Shown in pieces: positions 1-7,861 of a DNA stretch of 19,452 bases (position 1 is its first letter; each line of letters starts with the position of its first letter). The notes under the pieces are model-generated. The model was not told where the DNA came from, ran no database searches, and saw only the letters and a list, made by a program, of their open reading frames with translations. A program made the translations under genes and the position numbers. The DNA is from Kordiimonadaceae bacterium (GTDB taxonomy: Bacteria > Pseudomonadota > Alphaproteobacteria > Sphingomonadales > Kordiimonadaceae): the NCBI GenBank assembly GCA_014238195.1, contig JABABO010000343.1:1-19452 (forward strand). Direction: 5' to 3'.

Positions 1-692
1 ATATAGCTTTTATTCATACCAAAACCCCTGACTTTGCCATCTTAGAAAGCATGTGCATGGATGAAACAGGGCAGATTAATCGACTTGAACAGCACTTACA
101 GCGCCTACAAAATAGTGCCGAGTATTTTGAATACCCGTTTAATCAACAAAACGCTTTAGCCATGATTAAAGATCATATGACTGTTTTAACGACTGAGACC
201 TTAAAAGCTGCACCCCACAAAATACGCTTATTACTGGGTCGCTCGGGCTCGCTCGCGCTTACCAGCGAGGCAATAACAAAACACCCCGATTCTGATCAAC
301 CCTTAAAGGTTTGCTTTGCCAAAGCCCCAACAGATCGCAAAAACCCTTTCCTATATCATAAAACGACGCATCGCAGCCAGTATGATGCTGATTTTAATCG
401 GGCAGTAAAAGCTGGGTTTGCAGACATTATCTACCGTAACCAAGACGGGTTGATCACTGAAGGGGCAATCAGTAACTTATTTATGGTGCGCGATGATATA
501 TGGCACACCACCCCTATATCATCTGGATTACTAGCAGGTATTGCACGGCAAACCATATTGAACGACCCATCGATCAAATCTATAGAATGCCCCTTAACAA
601 GGGAAGACATCACTGGTGAAGGTGTGCCATTATATATATGTAACAGTGTTCGCGGCATTAGGCGCGTGTACATCGTGCAACAAGAAATATAA
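1..692 (+). CDS. Aminodeoxychorismate lyase domain, probably C-terminus of a PabB-PabC fusion (5' truncated)
   Basis: The frame is open from the window edge, so the gene starts upstream. The protein is a PLP-dependent class IV aminotransferase-fold enzyme: it has the PLP-lysine region HKTTHRSQYD and the later motif ITEGAISNLF, and ends with the typical CNSVRGIRRV. The entry stretch (AILESM, then GQINRLEQHLQRL and SAEYFEYPF) is typical of the linker and lyase half of proteobacterial fusions of aminodeoxychorismate synthase component I with 4-amino-4-deoxychorismate lyase, which make p-aminobenzoate for folate. That the missing part is PabB is an inference from this pattern. A stand-alone PabC or another class IV aminotransferase is the alternative. 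The stop codon lies 13 bp before the next start, so the two genes may be co-transcribed. Confidence 0.8.
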   Translation, partial: IAFIHTKTPDFAILESMCMDETGQINRLEQHLQRLQNSAEYFEYPFNQQNALAMIKDHMTVLTTETLKAAPHKIRLLLGRSGSLALTSEAITKHPDSDQPLKVCFAKAPTDRKNPFLYHKTTHRSQYDADFNRAVKAGFADIIYRNQDGLITEGAISNLFMVRDDIWHTTPISSGLLAGIARQTILNDPSIKSIECPLTREDITGEGVPLYICNSVRGIRRVYIVQQEI

Positions 693-705
693 AGGGGCCT
701 ATTCA

Positions 706-1611
706 ATGCAGCTCGCACATTTAATGATCAATGGGAAAGCAAAACCCTGTTTATTAAATAATAATCAATATGTTGATCTACAAAGTTTAATGCAAACAAA
801 TGCCCAGCATGGACTTAATTTCAAACAAGCGATTGAGATGCTGAGCATCCCTGAAATCTGGCAAGATGTTTGTAAAAGAGCACAGCAGTTTAAATGGCAT
901 TCAATCCACGATAAAGCTGTATCCTTTTTACCCCCATTAGCCCAGCAAAGCCGTGTTTTTTGTGTTGGTAAAAATTACCGTGACCATATGGCAGAAATGG
1001 GGACTACTTACGGTGATGACGTAAAGCCCAATGATGTTCCTAATATCTTTACGCGCTTTGCCTCTAGTTTCACGGGTCATCAATGTTTGATCGAATATCC
1101 CAAAGGGGAAACGACCTATGACTATGAGGGCGAATTAGCTGTTGTCATCGGTAAATCTGGGCGCGGTATTCTGTTAGACCATGCCCTTGATCATGTCTTT
1201 GGTTATACAGCTGCGAATGACGGTTCCGTTCGGCGGATACAGAAACGCACCACACAGTTTACGATGGGTAAAAATATTGATGCATCGGGCGCACTTGGCC
1301 CCGCTATTCGGCATGCTCATATGTGCCCTGACATTCTATCAGCCAAGATACAAACATTTGTTAACGATGAGTGCCGGCAAGATGGGCAAACCAATCAGAT
1401 GATTCATAGCTTACCATTTATAATTCATTTCCTAAGCAGCATGACGAGCTTGCAAGCGGGTGATATTATACTCACTGGAACACCTGCTGGTGTGGGGGCA
1501 GGATTTACACCACCAAAATTTTTACAAAAGGGTGATAGCGTTTCTGTGAAAATTTCAGGGCTGTTACCCCTTGAAATGCAGGTCAGCGAATCAATGCATC
1601 TTCAAATTTGA
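706..1611 (+). CDS. Fumarylacetoacetate hydrolase (FAH) family protein
   Basis: A 301-residue FAH-superfamily enzyme. The core motif VFCVGKNYRDHMAEMG (about residues 84-99) is followed by the metal-binding acidic residues in DYEGELAVVIGK (E141, E143) and D172 in AANDGSVRR, then the KNIDASGALGPAI region and LTGTPAGVGAGF. Members cleave or isomerise C-C bonds in diketo or hydroxymuconate-type acids, but the substrate cannot be read from sequence. The frame is open 30 codons further upstream, but those codons overlap the preceding gene in another frame; the ATG at 706 has AAAGGGG 8 bases before it, so it was chosen. The usual NDVS in the D172 motif is NDGS here, a small departure. It follows the pabC-like gene by 13 bp. 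Confidence 0.85.
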   Translation: MQLAHLMINGKAKPCLLNNNQYVDLQSLMQTNAQHGLNFKQAIEMLSIPEIWQDVCKRAQQFKWHSIHDKAVSFLPPLAQQSRVFCVGKNYRDHMAEMGTTYGDDVKPNDVPNIFTRFASSFTGHQCLIEYPKGETTYDYEGELAVVIGKSGRGILLDHALDHVFGYTAANDGSVRRIQKRTTQFTMGKNIDASGALGPAIRHAHMCPDILSAKIQTFVNDECRQDGQTNQMIHSLPFIIHFLSSMTSLQAGDIILTGTPAGVGAGFTPPKFLQKGDSVSVKISGLLPLEMQVSESMHLQI

Positions 1612-1819
1612 AGAATTGGACTAAACCAATTGAATAGAAGCCTCACAAAAACGCCATTTTCACCCTGCGACTCTCTGTATATGTGACCAAATCACCACAT
1701 TAATATGATGATTCTGTGATGAAATGCATCTCAATCATGAAGAAATTCATTTTGATCTTTACAATTATGTTATATTATTACATACTATTTCATAGGATTT
1801 ACCCAAGGTTATTAAGGAT

Positions 1820-1864
1820 ATTTCTAAAAATGTGCCTTTTTTAAGCACATTCAGAAATTTTTTA
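1820..1864 (+). terminator. T-tailed hairpin, possible terminator
   Basis: The arms ATTTCT (1820-1825) and AGAAAT (1853-1858) enclose the perfect 7-bp arms AATGTGC (1829-1835) and GCACATT (1845-1851), and a T-rich run follows. It has the shape of an intrinsic terminator but sits about 210 bp past the FAH-family stop codon, so which transcript it ends is unclear. Confidence 0.4.
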
Positions 1865-1888
1865 CTTGGAATTATCCTAGATTCTTGG

Positions 1889-1995
1889 ATGATGGGTACC
1901 GAGCCGGACCATCCGCCTCTGATTTTCTTTCAAATTGCTTCGGTAATTTGAAAGTATCTTGAAAGATCATGTGCTTGCATATGCGACTTCAAGTA
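1889..1995 (+). ncRNA. Candidate structured RNA or leader with a UUCG-capped hairpin
   Basis: Three hairpins follow one another. The first, about 1889-1914, pairs GATGG with CCATC and CCG with CGG. The second, 1928-1955, has perfect 10-bp arms CTTTCAAATT and AATTTGAAAG, then a G-U pair and a C-G pair closing a UUCG tetraloop, a very stable fold. The third, about 1970-1986, pairs CATGTG with CATATG around CUUG. I recognise no known RNA family. It could be part of the TonB operon leader or an independent small RNA; no clear promoter of its own was found. Confidence 0.35.
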
Positions 1996-2182
1996 TCAGA
2001 GAAAACGGGTTCATGCAGCGATGGATGAAACTGTTTAGGGTGTCGGCAAAGTTGGAGAGTTTGGGAAGACCTCTTCACACTTAATAACCTAGGGGGAATA
2101 CCGTTCGGTTTGTGTGTGTGGTTTTACTCGCCAATGATTATAGGGTGAGGGATAGATCAGGTTTTGAGCTACCTTTGCATGG

Positions 2183-2211
2183 TTAGGAAACGTCGCATTA
2201 TGCGACATAAT
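2183..2211 (+). promoter_or_regulatory. Candidate promoter with a palindromic operator for the TonB operon
   Basis: CATAAT (2206-2211) matches the -10 consensus at 5 of 6 positions, and a weak -35 TTAGGA (2183-2188) is spaced 17 bp away. The spacer holds the perfect palindrome GTCGCAT-t-ATGCGAC (2192-2206), which would occlude RNA polymerase if bound. The predicted start is about 13 bases before the ATG at 2231. The regulator is not identifiable; it is not an obvious Fur box. Confidence 0.35.
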
Positions 2212-2230
2212 CGAACCCAAGTGGGCAGAA

Positions 2231-3007
2231 ATGGATAAAGCTAAAGTGAAACGTATAGCTGTCTCAACGGTTGCTGTTGCCTCGATACTTCTAGGTGCTG
2301 CTAGTGTTAACGCACAAGATGCACGACTGAAGTCAATTATTGAAGAGGTCAACACCGCCAACCAAACCGCACAAGCGTCTCAACAGACAATTGACGGTAT
2401 CGCAGATGCCACAGCCAAAATTTTTGGCGACTATAAAGGCGTACTTAAAACAAACGCAGGCCTGCGTGCGTATAACGCACAGCAACGCCGTGTTATTACC
2501 AAGCAAGAAGAAGAGATCGCCAAGATCAAAGTCTCCATTGGTCAAATTGATGAGATCAAACGTCAGGTGACACCTTTGATGCTTGATATGATTGGTGATC
2601 TTGAAGAATTTGTCAGTCAAGACATTCCGTTCCAAAAAGATGATCGATTGGAACGTGTTGCGAAATTGACCGAATATATGGAAGATCCAAACGTTGCGGA
2701 TCCTGAGCGTTTCCGCTTAGTGCTTGAGGCATATAAAGTCGAAGCAAAATACGGTTCAACAATCAGCACCTATGAAGCTGCCCTTGATGATGGTCGTAGT
2801 GTGAATTTCACGCGTATTGGCCGCATTGGTTTCTACTATCAAACAAAAGATGGCAAAGAAACTGCTGCATGGGATACTGCAACAGGTGATTGGGTTCAAT
2901 TAGGTGACGAATATAAAACATCTATCAGGCAGCTACGCCGTATGGCTGGCAATCAGGTTCAGAAAGATGTTCTTGTTCTGCCCATCGCTGCACCGGAGGC
3001 TAAGTAA
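2231..3007 (+). CDS. DUF3450 family exported coiled-coil protein of the TonB2-type operon
   Basis: A 258-residue protein with a Sec signal peptide (basic start KAKVKR, hydrophobic core to about residue 26, cleavage near VNA/QD). The next 90 or so residues are rich in K, E, Q and A with heptad-like spacing, probably a coiled coil. The C-terminal part carries TRIGRIGFYYQTKDGK and AAWDTATGDW, which I recognise as DUF3450-like. DUF3450 genes typically precede ttpC-exbB-exbD-tonB clusters, as here. The protein is expected in the periplasm as an accessory to the ExbB/TtpC motor; its molecular job is not established. It is the first gene of the operon, and its last codons hold the GGAGG that serves the next gene 2 bp downstream. 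Confidence 0.8.
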   Translation: MDKAKVKRIAVSTVAVASILLGAASVNAQDARLKSIIEEVNTANQTAQASQQTIDGIADATAKIFGDYKGVLKTNAGLRAYNAQQRRVITKQEEEIAKIKVSIGQIDEIKRQVTPLMLDMIGDLEEFVSQDIPFQKDDRLERVAKLTEYMEDPNVADPERFRLVLEAYKVEAKYGSTISTYEAALDDGRSVNFTRIGRIGFYYQTKDGKETAAWDTATGDWVQLGDEYKTSIRQLRRMAGNQVQKDVLVLPIAAPEAK

Positions 3008-3009
3008 CC

Positions 3010-4362
3010 ATGAAAAAGCTTATTTTATCCGCAGCCGTTTTTGCTATGGGCTTTAGTGCCGCAGCAACAGCGCAAACAGCCGACCTTGATACACTTCTTA
3101 ACAAAGTGAAAAATGGTCGTGTTACAGAAACAGCTGAACATAAAAAGCGGGAGCAAGATTTCTTGCAACGCAAAGGGCAGCAACAACAACTTCTAGCGAC
3201 AGAGCGCCAAACACAAGCGCGTCTTGAAGCTGAATCAGCGCGTCTTGAAGCGACACGCCGTGAAAATGAAGAAGAGATCACCCGTCAGCTTGAAATCCAA
3301 CGCAATCGTTTGGGTCAATTGCAAGAAATCTTTGGTGTTCTTCAACAAGCGGCAGGTGATGCACGCGCAACTATCGAAGGCTCCCACGTTTCTATCGACG
3401 TAGATGGCCGCATGGATGCCATTGATACACTTGTTGCAAAAGCAGCCTCGACATCTGAATTGCCAAGCCTTGCTGAAATTCGCGCTTGGCCCACACAGAT
3501 GATCACTGAAGCGATTGAATCTGGTAAAATCGTTACATTCTCGCATGAAGTTCGTGGTGTTGATGGCAATACATCAACCATTGATCTAACGCGCGTGGGT
3601 GATTTTGGCCTTGTCGGCGATGGTCGTTACTTTATTCTTAAAAGTGATGGCATGGTTGAAGAAGTAGGTCGCCAACCTGCTAACCGCTTTACTGGGACGA
3701 TTTCAAGCTTCCAAAGTGGAAGTGGTATTGTTCCACTTGGTCTTGACCCAACACGTGGTCAGCTTTTGAATTTGGAAATTGAAAAGCCAACCATCCAAGA
3801 ACGTTTGGACCAAGGTGGTACCATTGGGTATATCACACTTAGCCTTGGGGCGATTGGTGTCTTGATGGCTGTCATCCAATGGGTTTATCTGACACTTGTT
3901 GCTGGCAAAGTCCGCTCGCAGATTAAAAACGCTGATGTTCCAAATGAGAACAACCCCTTGGGACGTGTTCTCGCTGTCTATGACAACAACAAAACTGTTG
4001 ATGTCGAAACGCTAGAATTAAAACTTGATGAAGCGATATTGAAGGAAACGCCAGCGCTCGAACGCTTCCTGACATTCATCAAGCTTATTTCAGCGGTCGC
4101 ACCTTTGTTTGGTCTTCTGGGTACTGTGACAGGTATGATTGAAACCTTCCAAGCGATTACATTGTTTGGTACGGGGGACCCAACAATGATGGCTGGCGGT
4201 ATTTCAGCTGCCTTGATGACCACCGTTGAAGGTCTGGTTGTTGCTATCCCAACTCTCCTGCTACACAGTTTTGTGTCCGGCACGTCTAAATCTGTTATTC
4301 ATGTCCTTGAAGAACAGTCTGCTGGTATCATCGCTGTTCACGCAGAGAAAGCGGCTGGCTAA
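3010..4362 (+). CDS. TtpC-like MotA/TolQ/ExbB proton-channel protein with a large periplasmic N-domain
   Basis: A 450-residue protein, much longer than ordinary ExbB (about 240). It has a signal peptide (MKKLILSAAVFAMGFSAAA, cleavage near TAQ/TAD), a strongly charged Q/E/R-rich coiled coil at about 42-115, a periplasmic domain to about 268, one membrane segment at about 272-296, a cytoplasmic loop, and two more membrane segments at about 357-378 and 398-422. The last part has the ExbB/TolQ signature APLFGLLGTVTGMIETFQ and GISAALMTTVEGLVVAIP. This architecture matches TtpC of Vibrio TonB2 systems, a fourth motor component needed beside ExbB, ExbD and TonB. GGAGG at 2995-2999 lies inside the preceding gene. 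The stop codon overlaps the next ATG by one base (TAATG), suggesting translational coupling. Confidence 0.88.
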   Translation: MKKLILSAAVFAMGFSAAATAQTADLDTLLNKVKNGRVTETAEHKKREQDFLQRKGQQQQLLATERQTQARLEAESARLEATRRENEEEITRQLEIQRNRLGQLQEIFGVLQQAAGDARATIEGSHVSIDVDGRMDAIDTLVAKAASTSELPSLAEIRAWPTQMITEAIESGKIVTFSHEVRGVDGNTSTIDLTRVGDFGLVGDGRYFILKSDGMVEEVGRQPANRFTGTISSFQSGSGIVPLGLDPTRGQLLNLEIEKPTIQERLDQGGTIGYITLSLGAIGVLMAVIQWVYLTLVAGKVRSQIKNADVPNENNPLGRVLAVYDNNKTVDVETLELKLDEAILKETPALERFLTFIKLISAVAPLFGLLGTVTGMIETFQAITLFGTGDPTMMAGGISAALMTTVEGLVVAIPTLLLHSFVSGTSKSVIHVLEEQSAGIIAVHAEKAAG

Positions 4363-4889
4363 TGTTAGCACTTAATGAAGCACTGGGTGCGATCCAGTCG
4401 TTCATGGACCGTGGCGGTGACGTCTTGTTCATGCTGCTGTTCGTAACCTTCATATTGTGGGTGCTTATCATTGAGAGGCTCTGGTACTTCACGTTGGAGT
4501 ATAAAAAACAGTCTTCCCGAGTTCTTGAAGCTTGGGAAGCTCGTAACGAGCGGAAATCATGGTATGCACATAAGATTCGCATTGCCATGCTTTCCGAAGT
4601 TTCAAACGATCTCAATCAGGGTGTTAATATGATCAAAACTTTGGTCGCATTATGCCCACTGATTGGATTGCTGGGGACTGTTACGGGGATGATTGAGGTG
4701 TTTGACGTTATGGCGACGCAGGGTTCTTCGAACGCGCGTGCTATGGCGGCTGGTGTATCAAAGGCGACAATTCCAACGATGGCAGGCATGGTTGCTGCGC
4801 TATCGGGTTTGTTCCTAAGCACCTACATCGAACGTCGCGCTGTTAAGGAAGAAGAGCGTCTCGAAGATAGCCTGACAATGGATCACTAA
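4362..4889 (+). CDS. exbB: ExbB-type proton channel (short form)
   Basis: A 175-residue inner-membrane protein of the MotA/TolQ/ExbB family. Membrane segment 1 is at about 21-40, a cytoplasmic loop of about 50 residues follows, then segment 2 (91-116) and segment 3 (136-155), with the signature CPLIGLLGTVTGMIEVFD and the Thr/Gly-rich KATIPTMAGMVAAL. It is shorter than E. coli ExbB (about 244) and lacks the extra N-terminal region, as is usual for ExbB2 proteins paired with TtpC. It should assemble with ExbD into the proton-driven motor that powers TonB. It is coupled to the upstream gene through TAATG and lies 20 bp before exbD. Confidence 0.88.
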   Translation: MLALNEALGAIQSFMDRGGDVLFMLLFVTFILWVLIIERLWYFTLEYKKQSSRVLEAWEARNERKSWYAHKIRIAMLSEVSNDLNQGVNMIKTLVALCPLIGLLGTVTGMIEVFDVMATQGSSNARAMAAGVSKATIPTMAGMVAALSGLFLSTYIERRAVKEEERLEDSLTMDH

Positions 4890-4909
4890 TTTCAGACTGG
4901 AGTTAAACT

Positions 4910-5329
4910 ATGCGTAAGTTCGCAAAAGCTGACGAAGAAGCCGAGGTTAATATGACCCCGATGTTGGACATCGTGTTCATTATGTTGATCTTCTTCATTG
5001 TTACAGCGTCCTTTGTTAAGGAATCTGGTTTGGAAGTGAATAAGCCGGAGACGTCTGATACTCAGAATGATCCTCCTCCACCCGATGATGAAAAGCGTGC
5101 GATAGCTTTTGTGATTGATAACAGTAATCGAATATTACATGACTTTAGGCCCATTGATATTTCGGCTGTGTCGTCAATCATCAAGAAAGAAAGCGTTGAA
5201 CGTCCAGAAGCACCGGTTGTGATCCAGTATGCGGAAAACTCTCATATGGGCATTGCCATTCGTATCTACGATGAAGCATTGGTCGTTGGATTACCGCAAG
5301 CCAAGGTTGTCTTGACCCCTAAGAAGTAA
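4910..5329 (+). CDS. exbD: ExbD/TolR-type biopolymer transport protein, copy 1
   Basis: A 139-residue protein with a short acidic cytoplasmic start, then VNMTPMLDIVFIMLIFFIVTA, one membrane helix that carries the conserved proton-path aspartate (D20). A Pro-rich linker (DPPPPDDEKR) and a compact ExbD/TolR periplasmic domain follow. GGAG lies 9 bases before the ATG. A second ExbD follows immediately. Its membrane helix is almost identical, but the periplasmic domain is clearly different, so the two are paralogues rather than a recent duplication. Which of them partners the long or the short ExbB cannot be told from sequence. Confidence 0.9.
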   Translation: MRKFAKADEEAEVNMTPMLDIVFIMLIFFIVTASFVKESGLEVNKPETSDTQNDPPPPDDEKRAIAFVIDNSNRILHDFRPIDISAVSSIIKKESVERPEAPVVIQYAENSHMGIAIRIYDEALVVGLPQAKVVLTPKK

Positions 5330-5336
5330 AGTTCCT

Positions 5337-5357
5337 GGTGGGGGTGATGCCCCCACC
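5337..5357 (+). other. GC-rich hairpin between the two exbD genes
   Basis: The perfect 8-bp arms GGTGGGGG (5337-5344) and CCCCCACC (5350-5357) enclose a 5-base loop. No T-run follows, so it is unlikely to be a strong intrinsic terminator. It lies in the only sizeable gap (81 bp) of the operon and may act as an RNA processing or stabilising element that sets different ExbD levels. Confidence 0.6.
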
Positions 5358-5410
5358 CCATTAAACGGCGTAAGTTTAGTTTATGAATGCAGCACTAAAT
5401 GGAGAAAAAA

Positions 5411-5812
5411 ATGCGAGACCACGCACAAAAAAATGACGAAGAGACCGAGATTAACATGACCCCAATGCTCGACATTGTGTTTATTATGTTGATCTTCTTC
5501 ATTGTTACAGCGGTCTTCGTCAAGGAAGCTGGGATTAACGTTATAAAGCCAGCCGCAGAATCCGCCCGCATCCAAAAGCAGGTGAGTATTCTGATCGCTG
5601 TCACACCGAACGATTTGGTTTATATCAACCGTGAGCCGGTTGACCCCACATCCGTTCGGGCGGTGATTGAAAAGCTTCATAGCGAAAATCCTAAAGGTAC
5701 AATCGCAATTCAGGCCGATGAAAAGGCTAAAGCTGGCATTGTTATGGCGGTCTATGACGCTGTGCGCGAAGCTGGCGTTCCAAGGATTGCCCTAGCGACG
5801 GAGGTTAAATAA
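5411..5812 (+). CDS. exbD: ExbD/TolR-type biopolymer transport protein, copy 2
   Basis: A 133-residue ExbD. An in-frame ATG at 5399 exists, but its own sequence (ATGGAG) supplies the GGAG that sits 6 bases before the ATG at 5411. The N-terminus from 5411 (MRDHAQKNDEETEINMTPML) also aligns with copy 1, so 5411 is preferred. The membrane helix holds the conserved aspartate D21 in MLDIVFIMLIFFIVTAVF. The periplasmic domain is shorter in its linker than copy 1. It forms part of the motor complex with TtpC, ExbB and TonB. The gene ends one base before the tonB start codon, with GGAGG for tonB inside its last codons. Confidence 0.9.
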   Translation: MRDHAQKNDEETEINMTPMLDIVFIMLIFFIVTAVFVKEAGINVIKPAAESARIQKQVSILIAVTPNDLVYINREPVDPTSVRAVIEKLHSENPKGTIAIQADEKAKAGIVMAVYDAVREAGVPRIALATEVK

Positions 5813-5813
5813 C

Positions 5814-6428
5814 ATGCTTACTCGTTTAGGATCGGCAGTGGCTGTATCAATCGGTGTGACGTTTGTATTATTCTATGTGATGCAAATGCTTGTCACTTTC
5901 GATGAAGTCAACGTAGAAGAAGAAAAACAGTTCCGTTTTGTGGATGTTGTTGAAGATATTCAGGAACAACCACCACAGCGCCGTGAGCGTGAGGTAGAGA
6001 AGCCGCCAGAAGTTGAAGCACCACCGCCTGAAATGGACGTGCCGCAGGTTGATGTTCAAGGCCCTGATAAAATGAACGTCGGCATCAGCCGCGCGAGTTT
6101 GAACGCAGGCGTTGACATGGGTGGTATTGACCTTGGCCCAAGTCAAGATGGTGATTACCTGCCATTGGTTCGTGTGCAACCGCAATACCCCCGTCGTGCA
6201 CAAGAACGTGGTGTTGAAGGCTATGTCATTGTTGAATTGACAGTGAATGCCGATGGCACAGTTCCACCAGAAAGCATTCTTATTCTGGAAGAAGATCCCA
6301 AGGGTTATTTTGGACGGGCTGCACGAAAAGCTGCTGCCAAGTTCAAATATAAGCCCAAAGTCGTTAACGGGAAGCCTATGCCTGTGACAGGTGTACGGTA
6401 TCGCTTTTCGTTTGACCTAGCAGATTAA
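5814..6428 (+). CDS. tonB: Energy transducer TonB (TonB2-like, without the membrane histidine)
   Basis: A 204-residue TonB. There is one N-terminal membrane anchor (about residues 5-27), a Pro/Glu-rich periplasm-spanning part (about 52-85, with QPPQRRERE and APPPEMDVP), and a C-terminal TonB domain (about 115-204) with RVQPQYPRRAQERGVEGYV and KFKYKPKVVNGKPMPVTGV. TonB couples the ExbB/ExbD motor to outer-membrane receptors that import siderophores, cobalamin or other large substrates. The anchor contains no histidine, whereas E. coli TonB depends on a conserved SxxxH there; this fits the TonB2 type that works with TtpC. GGAGG lies 9 bases upstream, and the gene ends 14 bp before the TPR gene. 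Confidence 0.92.
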   Translation: MLTRLGSAVAVSIGVTFVLFYVMQMLVTFDEVNVEEEKQFRFVDVVEDIQEQPPQRREREVEKPPEVEAPPPEMDVPQVDVQGPDKMNVGISRASLNAGVDMGGIDLGPSQDGDYLPLVRVQPQYPRRAQERGVEGYVIVELTVNADGTVPPESILILEEDPKGYFGRAARKAAAKFKYKPKVVNGKPMPVTGVRYRFSFDLAD

Positions 6429-6442
6429 AGGAAGGATGTACC

Positions 6443-7834
6443 ATGAAATCATTCATTAACTCGCTTTACTCCTTGCCAAAGACATTACCTGTAGCAGCTG
6501 CGGCTGCTGCACTGATCGCGACTGTCGTAGCCCCGTCGACGTTATCATTGGTAGGGGCAGGTGCCGCGATAGCGCAAGAAGCCGAAAAGCCAAAGATCAA
6601 AGCTAAAACCCGCAAGGTTCCTGCGATGAGCGTTGGGGTGCACAAGAAAATTCAAAAAGCTCAGGAAATGATGGACGAAAAAGACATCCCTGGCGCTGAG
6701 AAGATGCTGGCATCTGTTTTGGATAGCACGAAACCCAATGATTATGAGCGTGCTGTTACTTGGCAAATGCGGGCAATGATCACATTTGAGCTAGATGATA
6801 CGCCTGGAACGATACGCGCATATGAACAAATATTAACATATGCGGACAGTATTCCAGAAGCCTTGGAAATGAGCATTCTGTTTAACCTTGGGCAGCTTTA
6901 TTACACGCTGGAAAATTACACCGATGCTTTGCGTTATGTGAACTTATGGGAAGACCGCACAACACTCGTCAGTGTTAATCAGTTGGTCTTTATTGCTCAG
7001 CTGCACTATGTGATGGGTGACTTCAATAAAGTGCTGGAATATGTTTACCGTGCGATATCTGACGCAGAAGCAGTTGACACTGTCGAGGTAAAGGAAAACT
7101 GGTACGGTCTTGCCTTGTCTGCCCACTGGGAAATGAATGAATATGACAAAGTCCGTGATATTCTAGAAATTCTCATCGTCAACTGGCCAAAGCCAGTTTA
7201 TTGGACGCAGCTAGCAGGTGTATACGGCGAACTGGGCGAGGAAGAAGCAAGCTTTTCACTTTCTGAAGCTGCTTATAAGCAAGGCTTTCTGGATGACAAA
7301 GACATTCAATTGGTGAATATGGCGCAAATTCAAATTGCCCGACAAGCCCCGATTAAAGCGGTTTGGGTTATGGAAAAAGCCCTTACTGAAGAACGCATTG
7401 AAGCATCGGCTGATAATAATAAGCTTCTTGGTCAAGCTTATATGATGTCGAACGAGTTCGAAAAAGCCATTGAACCCTTATCAAAATCGGCTGCACAAGA
7501 TGACGATGCGGACCTTTGGTTCCAAATCGGGCAGGTTTTGATGCAGCTTGATCGCCATACGGACGCAATTAATGCTTTTGATAAAGCGATTATTGGCTTC
7601 CAAGCGATGACCAAGAAAGCAGACGTGACAAAAGCCCGTCCTAAAATTCTTGCGTCCCATATGCAGAAGGGAACAGCTTTGACAGAACTTACACGCTTTA
7701 AAGAAGCCGCCGCTGCATTTAATAGTGCTAAGAAAGTGGCGAAGGATAAACGGGAAAGGAAAATGGTTTCTCAGTGGACAAACTATATGAAAACTGAAAA
7801 AGCCCGCGAAGACACCTTGCATGGACGAAGCTAA
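6443..7834 (+). CDS. Exported TPR-repeat protein, last gene of the TonB2-type operon
   Basis: A 463-residue protein with an N-terminal hydrophobic stretch and a likely Sec cleavage site near AIA/QEA (about residue 44). Most of the remainder is helical TPR-like repeats, visible as repeated patterns such as LFNLGQLYYTLENYTDALRY, LLGQAYMMSNEFEKAIEPL and IGQVLMQLDRHTDAINAFDK. It probably acts as a periplasmic scaffold for the Ttp/Exb/TonB complex; a TPR protein often closes such operons, but its binding partner is not known from sequence. AAGGAAGG lies 8 bases before the ATG. The strong terminator at 7862-7896 ends the operon. Confidence 0.82.
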   Translation: MKSFINSLYSLPKTLPVAAAAAALIATVVAPSTLSLVGAGAAIAQEAEKPKIKAKTRKVPAMSVGVHKKIQKAQEMMDEKDIPGAEKMLASVLDSTKPNDYERAVTWQMRAMITFELDDTPGTIRAYEQILTYADSIPEALEMSILFNLGQLYYTLENYTDALRYVNLWEDRTTLVSVNQLVFIAQLHYVMGDFNKVLEYVYRAISDAEAVDTVEVKENWYGLALSAHWEMNEYDKVRDILEILIVNWPKPVYWTQLAGVYGELGEEEASFSLSEAAYKQGFLDDKDIQLVNMAQIQIARQAPIKAVWVMEKALTEERIEASADNNKLLGQAYMMSNEFEKAIEPLSKSAAQDDDADLWFQIGQVLMQLDRHTDAINAFDKAIIGFQAMTKKADVTKARPKILASHMQKGTALTELTRFKEAAAAFNSAKKVAKDKRERKMVSQWTNYMKTEKAREDTLHGRS

Positions 7835-7861
7835 CCATCTTTTTCTAACGCTTTAAATATC

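Larger units (their letters stand above)
1612..2230. other. 619-bp intergenic leader with hairpins; no convincing gene
   Basis: No ORF with a good ribosome site was found on either strand. ATG-started frames of about 20 codons near 1889 and 2013 lack a Shine-Dalgarno sequence. The region goes from very AT-rich (1730-1870) to mixed composition. It contains a T-tailed hairpin at 1820-1864, a cluster of stable hairpins at 1889-1995 and a perfect 15-bp palindrome at 2192-2206 before the TonB operon. It may be a long operon leader or contain a small RNA. Confidence 0.6.

Noticed and set aside
616..705. Upstream extension of the FAH-family protein (30 extra residues)
   Set aside because: It overlaps the preceding gene in another frame, while the ATG at 706 has a ribosome site and begins the usual family N-terminus.
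2013..2084. 23-codon frame starting MQRWMKLFRV before the TonB operon
   Set aside because: No ribosome site upstream; it fits chance in a 619-bp gap.
5399..5410. ATG at 5399 as the start of the second exbD
   Set aside because: Its GGAG is the ribosome site for the ATG at 5411, and the protein from 5411 aligns with the first ExbD.
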